From Phycisphaerae bacterium (GTDB lineage Bacteria; Planctomycetota; Phycisphaerae; Sedimentisphaerales; Anaerobacaceae), in the NCBI GenBank assembly GCA_030601845.1, contig JAUWAY010000005.1, forward strand, positions 24,792 to 88,791: a stretch of DNA of 64,000 nt, given 5' to 3'. Positions 46,174-54,746 of the stretch are shown piece after piece; the first letter of the stretch is position 1; each line of letters starts with the position of its first letter. Under the pieces are notes generated by a model. It saw nothing but the letters and a program-made list of their open reading frames with translations, searched no databases and was not told the origin of the DNA. Both the position numbers and the translations under genes were made by a program.

Positions 46174-48507
46174 ATGAATTTAGTGAAGTGGTTTCGCAAA
46201 AATAACAAGAAAATAATGGCTGTTGTGGTCATCGGTATAATGTTCGCTTTTATAGGGGGCTCGGCTCTCCAACATTTTCTTGAAGGAGGAAAAACAGGGC
46301 TACATAGGACCATTGCCTACTTCGCCGATGACAGGAAAATAACAAACTATGACCTGTATGTTTTGGCCCGGCGAGAACTGGAAATCCTAAGACGCCTGGG
46401 GGCGGATACTATGCTAAGGAGCATTATCGAGCCGGTATCGCGCACACCGGACTTGCGGATGCTTCTGCTGAGCGAGCTTCTTTTCTCTGAGCGGCAAACT
46501 TCACCGGAATCAATCATGCGGATAAAACAAACGATAAGATCAAATGGGTACAGAATCAGCGATAAACAAATCAATGATATTTACAGACGCTCGGTGCCGG
46601 CCGATTGCTACTGGCTGCTGCTGGAAAACGAAGCCCAGCTCGCAGGGGTGAGGATATCAAACAAGAATTCGGGCAGTCAGCTCGCAAGAATAATACCACA
46701 ACTTTTTCCCGGTGCAACATATTCGCAGCTAATCGGGTCAATAGTAAACCGGCAGGGGATTCCGGAAGACCAGATATTAACAACATTCGGCAAATTGTTA
46801 GCCGTTTCGGAGTACGCCAACGTGATTTGCTCAGGCGAAAATGCTACATCGGCGCAAATAATGCAAACGATAAGCCAGGAGGAGGAAAGAATCGATGTTG
46901 AATTTGTTAAATTTGACTCGACTGTATTTACCGGCCTCGCCGCCGAAACTCAAGAGGAGCCGACCGAAGAAAAAATATCTGCGCATTTTGACAGGTACAA
47001 GAGATTCTTTGCCGGTGCCGTAAGCGGGGAAAACCCTTACGGGTTCGGGTATAAACTTGCTGACAGAGTTCGCCTTGAATACATCGCGGTCAAGCTTGAC
47101 GATGTTTCAGGGATAGTGACCCCGCCTACACAGGACGAGGCACAAGAATATTACAGAAGGAACGAAGAACAATTCAAAGAACAAGTGCTCTCTGACCCGA
47201 ACGACCCGAATTCTCCGCTAACCGAACGAAGTAAAACCTATGCCGAGGTGGCCAGTATCATTTCAAAAGCCCTGTTGCAGAACAAAATAAATTCGAAGGC
47301 AGAAAAGATTTTGCAGGAGGCAGGGACACTTACCGAGGACGGTTTGCAAGAGACAGATATAAGCTCCGGGAATCTCAGCGCCGAGCAGCTTAAGGCAATG
47401 AGCGGCGATTATGAGAGTACCGCCGACCAATTGAGTAAAAAATATAATGTCAGGGTATATGCCGGGCAGACGGGGCTGTTCGACGCAGTCGATGTGCAGA
47501 CCGACAGACACCTTGGAATGCTGTACCTGCAGCGCCACGGATATAACCCCGTGGGATTAACTCAGGTTGTATTCGCACTCGATGAGCTTGGGGCCAGCGA
47601 GCTTGGTCCTTTTGATGTGCCGAAGCCGAGAATGTATGAAAACATTGGGCCGATGAAAGATATGTTCGGACAAACAATGGTGGTTGTGCGGGTCATAGAA
47701 GCCAAAAAGGCCTCTGAGCCGGAAAGCATAAATCAAACTTTCAGCAAAGAGACGCTTAGACTTGAGACAGGGGACAAGCAGGCGAGCGAAGATGTTTACT
47801 CGGTAAGAGAAAAAGTGGCCGAAGACTTGAAAAAACTTGCAGCGATGGATACTGTCAAAAGCAAAGCCGAGGAGTTTATCACCCTGGCGGCAAAGGACGG
47901 CTGGGAAAGCACGATAGAAAAATTTAACGAGCTCTATGGTGAGAAAGAGCAGCCGGACAAAGGCGACCCCAACGCAACAGGAGACCCAAACGTGATAAAG
48001 GGCGTCGGTGAACAACCCTTCAAGCTGCAGAATTTGAGCGGCCTGCAGAGAATCTCAAAAGAGGTAATAGGGACATTGGCTGTGCAAAGTGCGGGTAATC
48101 CGGTGGCACGGCCTTCTGTTGAAGGAGCTAAAAAAGAGGCGTTGTTTAGAGAACAGCTTTATTCGCTTGTGCCGCAGGATAGCAACACCGTTGAAACCTT
48201 GCCTTTGGTTATGGAATTCAAGCCGGATTTGAGCTACTATTGTTTGAAGGGAATTTCTGTTAAACGTCTTGAACGGCAGGAATACGAAAAAATCAAGACG
48301 ATACGAGTATATAAAGAAGACGCCGTTCAATCTCAATCTCTGGCAGTGGTGCACTTTAACCCCGAAAATATATTGAAACGTATGAACTTTAGATGGGCCG
48401 AAGAGGTCGAAACGGCGACGGATGTCAACGCACCGGAAGATGCCAACGCCCCGCAACAAGACAGAGGACAGAAAACAGAGGACGGAAAACAGAGCCCCGA
48501 ACGTTAG
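46174..48507 (+). CDS. SurA-N / PpiD-like periplasmic foldase
   Basis: MNLVKWFRKNNKKIMAVVVIGIMFAFIGGSALQ single TM anchor; long SurA-N-like helical region with peptidyl-prolyl isomerase-like architecture. Confidence 0.7.
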   Translation: MNLVKWFRKNNKKIMAVVVIGIMFAFIGGSALQHFLEGGKTGLHRTIAYFADDRKITNYDLYVLARRELEILRRLGADTMLRSIIEPVSRTPDLRMLLLSELLFSERQTSPESIMRIKQTIRSNGYRISDKQINDIYRRSVPADCYWLLLENEAQLAGVRISNKNSGSQLARIIPQLFPGATYSQLIGSIVNRQGIPEDQILTTFGKLLAVSEYANVICSGENATSAQIMQTISQEEERIDVEFVKFDSTVFTGLAAETQEEPTEEKISAHFDRYKRFFAGAVSGENPYGFGYKLADRVRLEYIAVKLDDVSGIVTPPTQDEAQEYYRRNEEQFKEQVLSDPNDPNSPLTERSKTYAEVASIISKALLQNKINSKAEKILQEAGTLTEDGLQETDISSGNLSAEQLKAMSGDYESTADQLSKKYNVRVYAGQTGLFDAVDVQTDRHLGMLYLQRHGYNPVGLTQVVFALDELGASELGPFDVPKPRMYENIGPMKDMFGQTMVVVRVIEAKKASEPESINQTFSKETLRLETGDKQASEDVYSVREKVAEDLKKLAAMDTVKSKAEEFITLAAKDGWESTIEKFNELYGEKEQPDKGDPNATGDPNVIKGVGEQPFKLQNLSGLQRISKEVIGTLAVQSAGNPVARPSVEGAKKEALFREQLYSLVPQDSNTVETLPLVMEFKPDLSYYCLKGISVKRLERQEYEKIKTIRVYKEDAVQSQSLAVVHFNPENILKRMNFRWAEEVETATDVNAPEDANAPQQDRGQKTEDGKQSPER

Positions 48508-48545
48508 TGAGGGGTGACTTTCTTCGAGGGTAGGTAAAAATTGTA

Positions 48546-48947
48546 ATGGCGGAACGCTGGGAAAAAAACCACACGTTGTTTTTGTTAATTGTTGGGCTGC
48601 TGGCCTGGTTTGTGCCGGGTGCGGGGCATTTTGCGCTCGGGGAAAAGAAGCGCGCGATAATTATATTCGTAACCATTGTCGCCACTTTCTGCACGGGGCT
48701 ATATATCGGCTCAGTTGGGGTAATCGACCGTGTCGTAGCGTGGTGGTGGTATGTGGCACAGATTATGAATTCGCCGATGGTGGCGGTGTTGGGGCATTTT
48801 ACTGCCGGGGGAGGTTATCCTGCCTACGGCAGGCCGAACGAAATCGGACAGATATATACGAGCATCGCGGGCCTGCTTAACCTCTTGTGCATTGTCAATG
48901 CTGTTTATTTAGCTCATCTGCGAGGCACAGAAACAGCCGGAGGCTAA
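48546..48947 (+). CDS. Small hypothetical membrane protein (DUF6677-like)
   Basis: LLAWFVPGAGHFALGEKKRAIIIFVTIVATFCTGLYIG; multiple TMs. Confidence 0.6.
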   Translation: MAERWEKNHTLFLLIVGLLAWFVPGAGHFALGEKKRAIIIFVTIVATFCTGLYIGSVGVIDRVVAWWWYVAQIMNSPMVAVLGHFTAGGGYPAYGRPNEIGQIYTSIAGLLNLLCIVNAVYLAHLRGTETAGG

Positions 48948-49020
48948 CTTAATGTCTATTTTCTATTTTCTATTTTCTATTTATCAAATTTCAATAGTCA
49001 ATAGTCAATTGTCAATTACT

Positions 49021-49248
49021 ATGGCAACCTTTACCACCCCGGAAAAGATCGGGACAACTCCGGCCTCAATGCTGTGGCTGCTGCCATTAGCTGCGTCGAT
49101 AACTATCACCTACAAAGCAACGAAACTGCCGACAATCACGGCTCGCAACTTCATCAAAGAGGTGGCGATGTTATTCGGCTCGATAGTTGTTTTCATAATC
49201 ATAACTGCATTGGTCTTATGGGCTTTGGCTTGGCTAATCACGGAGTAA
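49021..49248 (+). CDS. Small hypothetical membrane protein
   Basis: ORF 48952-49248; likely start MATFTTPEKIGTTPASMLWLLPLAASITITYKATK; C-terminal TM. Confidence 0.55.
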   Translation: MATFTTPEKIGTTPASMLWLLPLAASITITYKATKLPTITARNFIKEVAMLFGSIVVFIIITALVLWALAWLITE

Positions 49249-49283
49249 CTGTCAAACGTTAGGGGTGGATTTTTCTTAACTCT

Positions 49284-49769
49284 TTAAGGTCCAACCCAGG
49301 AAACCGTAAGTGTTTGGGTGGCACTGTAATCGCCCGCATTAGCCAGTTCATTGGGGTAATTGCTCACCTTAACAGAAAGCGTTACTTGTACATCATTGTC
49401 ATCTGGTACATGGGTAACACTGACAGAGGGGTTTAGAAATGAATCATAACTGGTAAAATCAACCGTTGAACCACCGGTCTTGCTTGTTCCGTTGCCATCG
49501 AATTCGAGTTTGTACTCTGTGTATAAGCTGACACCACCGACTTCGGTAAGTCTGGCTGCATTAGTATTGTCTGCGGAGATTTCCGCATCGCCGTTCGTAA
49601 ACAGAGTTACCTGTGAACTTCCTTGGCGCACTTGGTCTCTGTTTCCAATATTTTGTAACGCAATGGGGCTGAAATTACCACTCCAGTACATAAAATCTGC
49701 GCCCAGAAGCAAGGGAAAGCAAATCAGAATAAGTATAACTACGATGATATAGGCTACTACCAGCTTCAT
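49284..49769 (-). CDS. Hypothetical envelope/pseudopilin-like protein linked to the secretin
   Basis: N-terminal TM (LVVAYIIVVILILICFPLLLGADF); downstream of the secretin gene by 4 nt; C-term homologous to the 51139-51459 fragment. Confidence 0.55.
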   Translation of the reverse strand: MKLVVAYIIVVILILICFPLLLGADFMYWSGNFSPIALQNIGNRDQVRQGSSQVTLFTNGDAEISADNTNAARLTEVGGVSLYTEYKLEFDGNGTSKTGGSTVDFTSYDSFLNPSVSVTHVPDDNDVQVTLSVKVSNYPNELANAGDYSATQTLTVSWVGP

Positions 49770-49773
49770 TTGA

Positions 49774-51138
49774 TCACGGGGACTTTCTACGTAAAGATTT
49801 ACGTTCCTTGTCTACATCGAGCAAATTGTGGCGGTCGGAAAAGGCAATTTTCCCTTCCTTCATCAATCGTGGCGTAATAAAGATTATCACCTCTTTTTCT
49901 ATGGTATTGCTCTTGGTGGAACGGAATAGACCGCCCACAAGCGGAATATCGCCAAGAATCGGCACTTTCTCGACACTGCTTTGTTCCTGAGTTTCAATAA
50001 GACCTCCTATGACTATTGCATCGCCTTCCTTGACTCGAACGCAAGTGTCGGCCTTACGGCGTCGAATTATCGGCAGGTTCCCCGAATTGTTCCCAGCTAC
50101 CTGGTTCCGACGAGAAGCTACATCGCTGACTTCAGTGACAACATCAACTGTAATGTCGTTATTGTCACCTATGTGCGGTGTTATTTCCAGGAGCACGCCG
50201 GATTTGATTATTTGCAGTTGCGTCCGCAGCGCACCACCAGAATAGCCGAGGTCTGTAACAATGGTGTAGTATTCCTCGAGGGATATATCTATGGTAGCTT
50301 TTTGGCCGTTAAGGGTGGCTACTCGCGGCCGGGACCTTATGCGGGCCTGGCCTTTGCCGACCAGCATCTTAAGGGTAAAAAGCAGAGTCGTGAATTCAGC
50401 TTCAGGTACGCTTGTGTATTTTGCTATGCCCGTAAAAATTCCGATACCATGTTTCATATCGAGAGAAATATGGGGACGGGAGAATTCCCAATCTATGCCG
50501 AATTCCTTGCCGGCTTCTTCCCAGAGCTCCACAACAAGAACCTCCAGTACCACCTGTCGGCGGGGAACGTCCAGCTTGGCGACGATTTCCATAATATGTT
50601 TCATAATTTTAGGCACCGCGCAAATCAGCACTTCATTCGGCCTTTCCCCACTGGATACGCACTGCTGGACAGACCGCGGGAGAGAAGACTTGAGATGCTT
50701 TGCAGTTATGTATTTGAGGTAGAGCCGTTTCGAGTCTGCGATTTCCAGGAAACTCGGGCACGTAGGTTCTCCGCAGCTAATAAGGTAGAACCGCTTGTTT
50801 TCTGGATGAACGAAAAGGCCTCGTCCAGTCACAAGCTCATCCAGACACTCTTCCAATGGCTTGCCCGAACCGGCGTCGAGCGAAATCAGCGGGTCGGGCA
50901 CATGAGGGCAGAGGGCTATAACGACACCTGTTTCCATTGATATGTCACGGAAAACCTGGGTCAGCGGCACATCAACCCACACATTGTTAACCATTATAAC
51001 TTCGTTGGTATCGATGGCCTCAACAGTAGATTCTTCAGCAATGGCGACACCACAAGACAGGCCAAACAGTAGCACAAATAGCACCGCTGCATCTATTTTC
51101 CATAGTTTGCGTCTTTGCTTTATAATCAGCCCAATCAT
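49774..51138 (-). CDS. Type II/III secretin family protein
   Basis: VPRRQVVLEVLVVELWEE..., ATLNGQKATIDISLEEYY..., ITPHIGDNNDITVDVVTEVSDV..., VKEGDAIVIGGLIETQEQSSVEKVPILGDIPLVGGLFRS...VIIFITPRLM. Confidence 0.92.
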   Translation of the reverse strand: MIGLIIKQRRKLWKIDAAVLFVLLFGLSCGVAIAEESTVEAIDTNEVIMVNNVWVDVPLTQVFRDISMETGVVIALCPHVPDPLISLDAGSGKPLEECLDELVTGRGLFVHPENKRFYLISCGEPTCPSFLEIADSKRLYLKYITAKHLKSSLPRSVQQCVSSGERPNEVLICAVPKIMKHIMEIVAKLDVPRRQVVLEVLVVELWEEAGKEFGIDWEFSRPHISLDMKHGIGIFTGIAKYTSVPEAEFTTLLFTLKMLVGKGQARIRSRPRVATLNGQKATIDISLEEYYTIVTDLGYSGGALRTQLQIIKSGVLLEITPHIGDNNDITVDVVTEVSDVASRRNQVAGNNSGNLPIIRRRKADTCVRVKEGDAIVIGGLIETQEQSSVEKVPILGDIPLVGGLFRSTKSNTIEKEVIIFITPRLMKEGKIAFSDRHNLLDVDKERKSLRRKSP

Positions 51139-51459
51139 AAGCTCGTTACAGAGTACAAGCTGGCATATGATGCTTTTGGGGTAAACAAAACGGGTGGCAG
51201 CACTGTGGAGTGGAGCAACTATGACCGCTTCCTCAGTGAAGGTTCAACAGTGACGCACGTTTCCGGTGATGGAGCCGTCGAGGTTACTCTGTCAGTGAGG
51301 GTTTCCAACGACAGTGGTGGCTTTGGGAATTCATTGACTCCAAATTTAATGTCGGCCAATCCATATAGTTCCAATGCCGCGTGCATTATATCGTGTACTC
51401 TCGAAAACGTCGGTGAGTGCACTGCAACTCAGACCCTTACGGTCTGCTGGAAATCGTAA
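51139..51459 (+). pseudogene. 5'-truncated copy of the 49284-49769 protein, inverted orientation
   Basis: LVTEYKLAYDAFGVNKTGGSTVEWSNYDRFLSEGSTVTHVSGDGAVEVTLSVRVSN...GECTATQTLTVCW aligns with LYTEYKLEFDGNGTSKTGGSTVDFTSYDSFLNPSVSVTHVPDDNDVQVTLSVKVSN...GDYSATQTLTVSW. Confidence 0.75.
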
Positions 51460-51486
51460 TCGACTTTTTCAAGAGTCCCACTGTCT

Positions 51487-52197
51487 CTAACTGTCATGGT
51501 CTGGCAAAGTGCCGTTAAGAATACCTAACTCGAGGAGGGCGTTGAAAGCCGCTTTTTGCTCTGCCTGTTTTTTGTTTGTCCCCCAGGCACTTGGGAAATG
51601 GCGCTCGGAGATAACGACCTGCAGCTCAAAACATTTATTATGGTCGGGGCCTTTTTCATCAAGCAGTTCGTAAACAGGTGTGGTGTTAAACTGCTGCTGA
51701 GTGTACTGCTGTAGTAAGGATTTGAAATTACCCTGTGCCTGTTCTGCGTCTGCCTGGTCAATTAATGGACCAAAAGTCCTTAAGATAAAAGTTCGGGCAG
51801 CGCTAAAGCCGCCATCGATATAAATTACTGCGACAAGGGCTTCCAGCAGGCCAGCTGCAACAGAGCCGGACAAAGCCTGGCTGGAGACCATGCCTTTGCC
51901 GACTTTTAGGAACTTTTGTAGGCCGAACTGCTTGGCGACTCTGGCGCACGTTCTGCGGGAAACAAGCATACTCTTTACTTTTGTTAAGTCACCTTCCAGA
52001 TAGGCCGGGAACCGCTCGAAAAGGGTTTGACAGATAACCACGGCTAAAACGGCATCGCCAAGAAACTCAAGACGTTCATTACTCAAAAGACGATTGTCAA
52101 CGCCGGAGGAATGAGTAAATGCCTTGGTTAAAAGGTTGGCATTGGAAAATTTGTAACCTATTATCTGCTCGATTTGCTGCAGAACTTCTTTGTCCAT
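51487..52197 (-). CDS. rnc: Ribonuclease III
   Basis: MDKEVLQQIEQIIGYKFSNANLLTKAFTHSSGVDNRLLSNERLEFLGDAVLAVVICQTLF... Confidence 0.95.
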   Translation of the reverse strand: MDKEVLQQIEQIIGYKFSNANLLTKAFTHSSGVDNRLLSNERLEFLGDAVLAVVICQTLFERFPAYLEGDLTKVKSMLVSRRTCARVAKQFGLQKFLKVGKGMVSSQALSGSVAAGLLEALVAVIYIDGGFSAARTFILRTFGPLIDQADAEQAQGNFKSLLQQYTQQQFNTTPVYELLDEKGPDHNKCFELQVVISERHFPSAWGTNKKQAEQKAAFNALLELGILNGTLPDHDS

Positions 52198-52435
52198 TTG
52201 ATTGTGTCCTACTTTTGCCCTGCACCTGAAAAAGCAGTTCGCAGTGCTGCATTTTTGGTGCGGGTTGCAACAACCTTGCGAGCAGGTTACGAAAACCGCC
52301 GCCATCAGCGATTTTCGTAGCCGGCTCAACAGATACCTGAACTATATTAGGCAAAATCAAGCTGTTTATCAAGGATTAAAGAGCATAAAAGCACAAGGAT
52401 GCTTATGGCTGGTGCACTTACAACTTGTGCTGTTG

Positions 52436-52771
52436 TTAACTGACCATCTGCAAACTTGCCAGGGCAACAAACTTGTCATCAACAGTTTCAAAAATTCCAT
52501 CAAGACCGGTTATCGTAAGGACGCCTTTTGTTGCGGGGGCTACATTGCATAAAACAAGCCGATGCTCACAATCCGCCAACAGCTTACGCAGCTTCAGGAA
52601 CTTTGATAGACTTGAAGAGGTCACAATATCGACGCTGGAAAAATCAACTACCACGTCACAGTCGCCTCTATCACGAACGATTTCGGTGACGGTTTGCAAC
52701 TCATCTCCCATCTGCGGTTCGGCGGGCAAGTCAACCAGAATAATGTCGTCCGACCAATTCTGAATCCCCAT
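52436..52771 (-). CDS. STAS-domain protein (anti-sigma factor antagonist-like)
   Basis: MGIQNWSDDIILVDLPAEPQMGDELQTVTEIVRDRGDCDVVVDFSSVDIVTSSSLSKFLKLRKLL... Confidence 0.82.
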   Translation of the reverse strand: MGIQNWSDDIILVDLPAEPQMGDELQTVTEIVRDRGDCDVVVDFSSVDIVTSSSLSKFLKLRKLLADCEHRLVLCNVAPATKGVLTITGLDGIFETVDDKFVALASLQMVS

Positions 52772-53146
52772 CTGAATTTCTCCTAATTCAACCCAATACG
52801 GTTTGCGTAACTTTACCCCTGCCGGTTTGCTTCGACTTCGGCGAGCCCGTCTCGAGGTCCCCGAGAGAGCTCTGCCGAGCCGCAAAAGCGAAGCCGCAGG
52901 GGCGTCAATTATTGTATCGGCACAAGCTTGGCACAAGTTAAGCGAAAAAACTAAACTGAACTTAATTTGTCCTCTCCGAAATATCAAAAATCAAAATGCA
53001 AAATTAAGGAATTCGTTGCCGCAAAGCGGCAACTCCAAAATTTTAATTTTTGATTTTTGAACTTTGATTTGTTTTCGTGGCCAAGTTCGGTCATCGCTTA
53101 CCTGAGTATTAGCTCCCTTGCTCCTGGTCGCGGTCCTGGCCAGCGC

Positions 53147-54547
53147 CTACACGTCATACATAATCTTCGCCTTGTCAGGCGTAGCAGGAAATGGGTCGTT
53201 GGTTTTTTGCTTCCAGGCCTCCAGTTCAGCCAAGAGCGCTTCCTGCAGGCCGGCATGCTCAGGCAAATCGACGAGATTATTCATTTCATACGGGTCGTTC
53301 GCCAGGTCAAACAGTTTCGTAGCGGTTTGAATACCCTCTATTGATTCGACCACAAATTTATGCTGGCCCATTATCACAGCCCGCCAGTCTCCCGCCCTCT
53401 CTGCATAGATAGACTCGTCCAGCCCCTCCGAGGGGCGGGACTCGTCCGCCAAACTCCGGCTAACCAGTGCCGCCGCGGACTTGTCCTTTCCGGTACAACT
53501 CCCGGGCGCTTCCAGACCGCATACAGACAGTATCGTCGGCATCAGGTCGATGGAGCTTACCAGGTTATCAACCACCTGACCGTTCTTGAGGCGGCCCGGC
53601 AGCCGCATAATCAGCGGTATATGACACGACTCCTCCTCCGGATGATTTTTATGGTCTATCCCGTGCGACCGTATACAGTCGCCGTGGTCGGCAGTGAAAA
53701 CCACGAGAGTGTTGTCTTCTAATCCTAACTCCTCCAGCGCCTCCATCAAACGACCAAACTCGTGGTCAAGAGAGGTGCATAGTCCAAAGTATTTGGCCAA
53801 ACTACTGCGATTGCCATCCACAACGTTTGGACGAAAAACGATATCGTCCGGGTTGTATATATCAAAACCATCCGGCGGATTGTATGGAGTATGTGGTGGC
53901 CCCCACGAGACGTAACAGAAGAAGGGGCTATTCTTGTTTTGCTTTATAAAATCGATCGCCAGGTCGGTCTGGAACGCCGGCTCGTATTCACCCGATGTGT
54001 ACTGTCCGGTAGTGGACATCGGCACGCCATCGTTAGTAAACGTCGGTGAATCGTAGTAAAAGTGCCCGCGATTGAACCCTTCGTAGGTTGTAAAGCCGCG
54101 ACGCCGCCAGCCCTTGGGAACAAAGCCCGGCTTGGCCTCCCCATCCATATGCCACTTGCCGATGTAGTGACACTTATAGCCCGATTCGCCAAACACCTCC
54201 GCTATGCACCGCTCGCTGGGCGGCAGCATTAAACTATTTGTAATCATACCGCTCTCGTGCGGAAATCGCCCGGTAATAATGGCCGCGCGATTCGGAGTGC
54301 ACAAAGGGTGCGCAGAATAGCACCGAGACCAACGCACACCTTGTTGAGCCATTTTGTCGAAGTTGGGAGTCTGCACCAGCTCATCATGATACGCACCATG
54401 ACTGAACGCGCAGTCCCGCCACTGGTCAGCCAAGATAAACAGCACATTGGTGTGTTTGGCACCGATACGGACTTTCAAAGACCGGTTCGACAGCAGAAAT
54501 CCTCCTGCTGCGCCTGCGCATTTCTTCAAAAAATCACGCCGATTCAT
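53147..54547 (-). CDS. Sulfatase with Tat-like signal
   Basis: MNRRDFLKKCAGAAGGFLLSN; NVLFILADQWRDCAFSHGAYHDELVQTPNFDKMAQQGVRWSRCYSAHPLCTPNRAAIITGRFPHESGM (CxPxR formylglycine motif). Confidence 0.94.
   Translation of the reverse strand: MNRRDFLKKCAGAAGGFLLSNRSLKVRIGAKHTNVLFILADQWRDCAFSHGAYHDELVQTPNFDKMAQQGVRWSRCYSAHPLCTPNRAAIITGRFPHESGMITNSLMLPPSERCIAEVFGESGYKCHYIGKWHMDGEAKPGFVPKGWRRRGFTTYEGFNRGHFYYDSPTFTNDGVPMSTTGQYTSGEYEPAFQTDLAIDFIKQNKNSPFFCYVSWGPPHTPYNPPDGFDIYNPDDIVFRPNVVDGNRSSLAKYFGLCTSLDHEFGRLMEALEELGLEDNTLVVFTADHGDCIRSHGIDHKNHPEEESCHIPLIMRLPGRLKNGQVVDNLVSSIDLMPTILSVCGLEAPGSCTGKDKSAAALVSRSLADESRPSEGLDESIYAERAGDWRAVIMGQHKFVVESIEGIQTATKLFDLANDPYEMNNLVDLPEHAGLQEALLAELEAWKQKTNDPFPATPDKAKIMYDV
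53412..53447. repeat. In-frame GC-rich palindrome flanked by 9-bp direct repeat GACTCGTCC
   Basis: GACTCGTCC-AGCCCCTCCGAGGGGCGG-GACTCGTCC, 27-bp period, inside the sulfatase (protein ...ADESRPSEGLDES...). Confidence 0.85.
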
Positions 54548-54746
54548 TTGTGTCCTCTCCAGATATATTCGAAAGAGCTCCTGCAAAATGCGGAAAATTG
54601 TCATTCCCACACAGCACCCTCAATTCCATTTCATTCTACCATAAAACAACTTTGTTTTCAAGTGCAACCTCCAGGAACTGACACGCACTTCAAGTTTCCT
54701 GCGGGAGAAACTTTGTCTTGAATACCCCCCTTTTCGGAAGTTGATT

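Noticed and set aside
49981-50940. 319-aa + ORF opposite the secretin
   Set aside because: Shadow ORF; the secretin frame carries the family motifs.
51115-51459. Complete gene for the + strand pseudopilin-like ORF
   Set aside because: First residues are the reverse of the secretin 5' end; N-terminal half of the homologous protein is missing.
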